NCBI GenBank assembly: GCA_030679615.1
Contig: JAUXSJ010000253.1
Span: 1-6,162, forward strand
Reading direction: 5' to 3'
Origin: Parachlamydiaceae bacterium
GTDB taxonomy: Bacteria; Chlamydiota; Chlamydiia; Chlamydiales; Parachlamydiaceae
DNA length: 6,162 nt
In this document: positions 5,778-6,162 of the stretch, in pieces
How the letters are laid out: every line of letters starts with the position of its first letter
Position numbering within the stretch: the first letter of the stretch is position 1
The notes under the pieces: model-generated
Databases searched by the model: none
What the model was told of the DNA's origin: nothing
The model's input: only the letters and a program-made list of their open reading frames with translations
Made by a program: the position numbers and the translations under genes

Positions 5778-6162
5778 ATGAAGAAATATTGTGAATCGAT
5801 TTATCAAACCAAAAGATTTCCCACTCGTGTAGTCATGGTAGGGAATATTGCCGTGGGCGGGAATAATCCAATACGCATTCAATCGATGACGACTTCAAGT
5901 ACTCGAGATATCGAAGCGACAATTGAACAATCCATTCGATTAGCTGATGCAGGATGTGAAATTGTTCGAGTCACTGTTCAGGGAATGAAAGAAGCTGAAG
6001 CTTGTGAGCACATAAAAAATGGTTTAGTTCAAAGAGGATACAATATTCCCTTAGTGGCAGATATTCATTTTTACCCACCTGCAGCTATGAGCGTTGTCGA
6101 TTTTGTAGATAAGGTACGTATTAATCCTGGTAACTTTGTTGATAAACGCGCTTCCTTTAAAT
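5778..6162 (+). CDS. ispG: 4-hydroxy-3-methylbut-2-enyl diphosphate synthase IspG (GcpE), N-terminal part, cut by window edge
   Basis: The first 128 residues are present, and the frame is open to the right edge. IspG is the iron-sulfur enzyme that reductively converts methylerythritol cyclodiphosphate to HMBPP in the MEP isoprenoid pathway, in the cytoplasm. Visible signatures belong to its N-terminal TIM barrel: IRIQSMTTSSTRD (32-44), ADAGCEIVRVTVQG (56-69), PLVADIHFYP (91-100) and KVRINPGN (112-119). The KEAEACEHIK and HFYPPAAM segments resemble the chlamydial version, which belongs to the long, plant-like form of about 600 residues with an inserted domain. That insert and the cluster-binding cysteines lie beyond this window. 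The ribosome site is weak (GAGAG at 5766-5770, 7 bases before the ATG). The first codons match the family start, so the ATG at 5778 is preferred. The gene is transcribed divergently from clpB. Confidence 0.95.
   Translation, partial: MKKYCESIYQTKRFPTRVVMVGNIAVGGNNPIRIQSMTTSSTRDIEATIEQSIRLADAGCEIVRVTVQGMKEAEACEHIKNGLVQRGYNIPLVADIHFYPPAAMSVVDFVDKVRINPGNFVDKRASFK

Overview
The window is AT-rich and most likely comes from the chromosome of an environmental chlamydia (Parachlamydiaceae / Protochlamydia-like). The strongest clue is the truncated ispG (gcpE) at the right edge. Its N-terminal segment follows the chlamydial type of this enzyme, with a start of the form MKKYCES, the core QSMTTS, then VADIHFYPPAAM and KVRINPGNF. 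The ClpB and the low GC content fit the same group. The assignment rests on recalled family features, not on a database search.

Layout, left to right. Bases 1-326 hold no convincing gene. They contain a cluster of small hairpins (48-133) and a terminator-like hairpin (281-301). Two tandem paralogous genes follow on the minus strand (327-1379 and 1501-2538). Both encode exported alpha/beta-hydrolase-like proteins with a readable nucleophile/Asp/His triad. One copy carries Ser at the nucleophile elbow and the other carries Cys. A perfect 17-bp hairpin lies between them, and each has its own promoter candidate. Next comes a 161-bp nearly continuous imperfect palindrome (2652-2812) with GA-rich arms, then the clpB terminator and clpB itself (minus strand, 2874-5465). 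An AT-rich divergent intergenic region carries promoter candidates for clpB (minus) and ispG (plus). ispG begins at 5778 and runs off the right edge.

Functionally the window joins two housekeeping genes, the ClpB disaggregase and the MEP-pathway enzyme IspG, to a lineage-specific pair of secreted hydrolase-like proteins. Nothing suggests that the blocks work together; each appears to be its own transcription unit bounded by hairpins. The observations most worth follow-up are the long palindrome, the Ser/Cys swap between the tandem hydrolase paralogs, the corrected ClpB start with a possible internal start for a short isoform, and the unexplained structured segment at the left edge. No defence system, CRISPR array, insertion sequence or tRNA was found.
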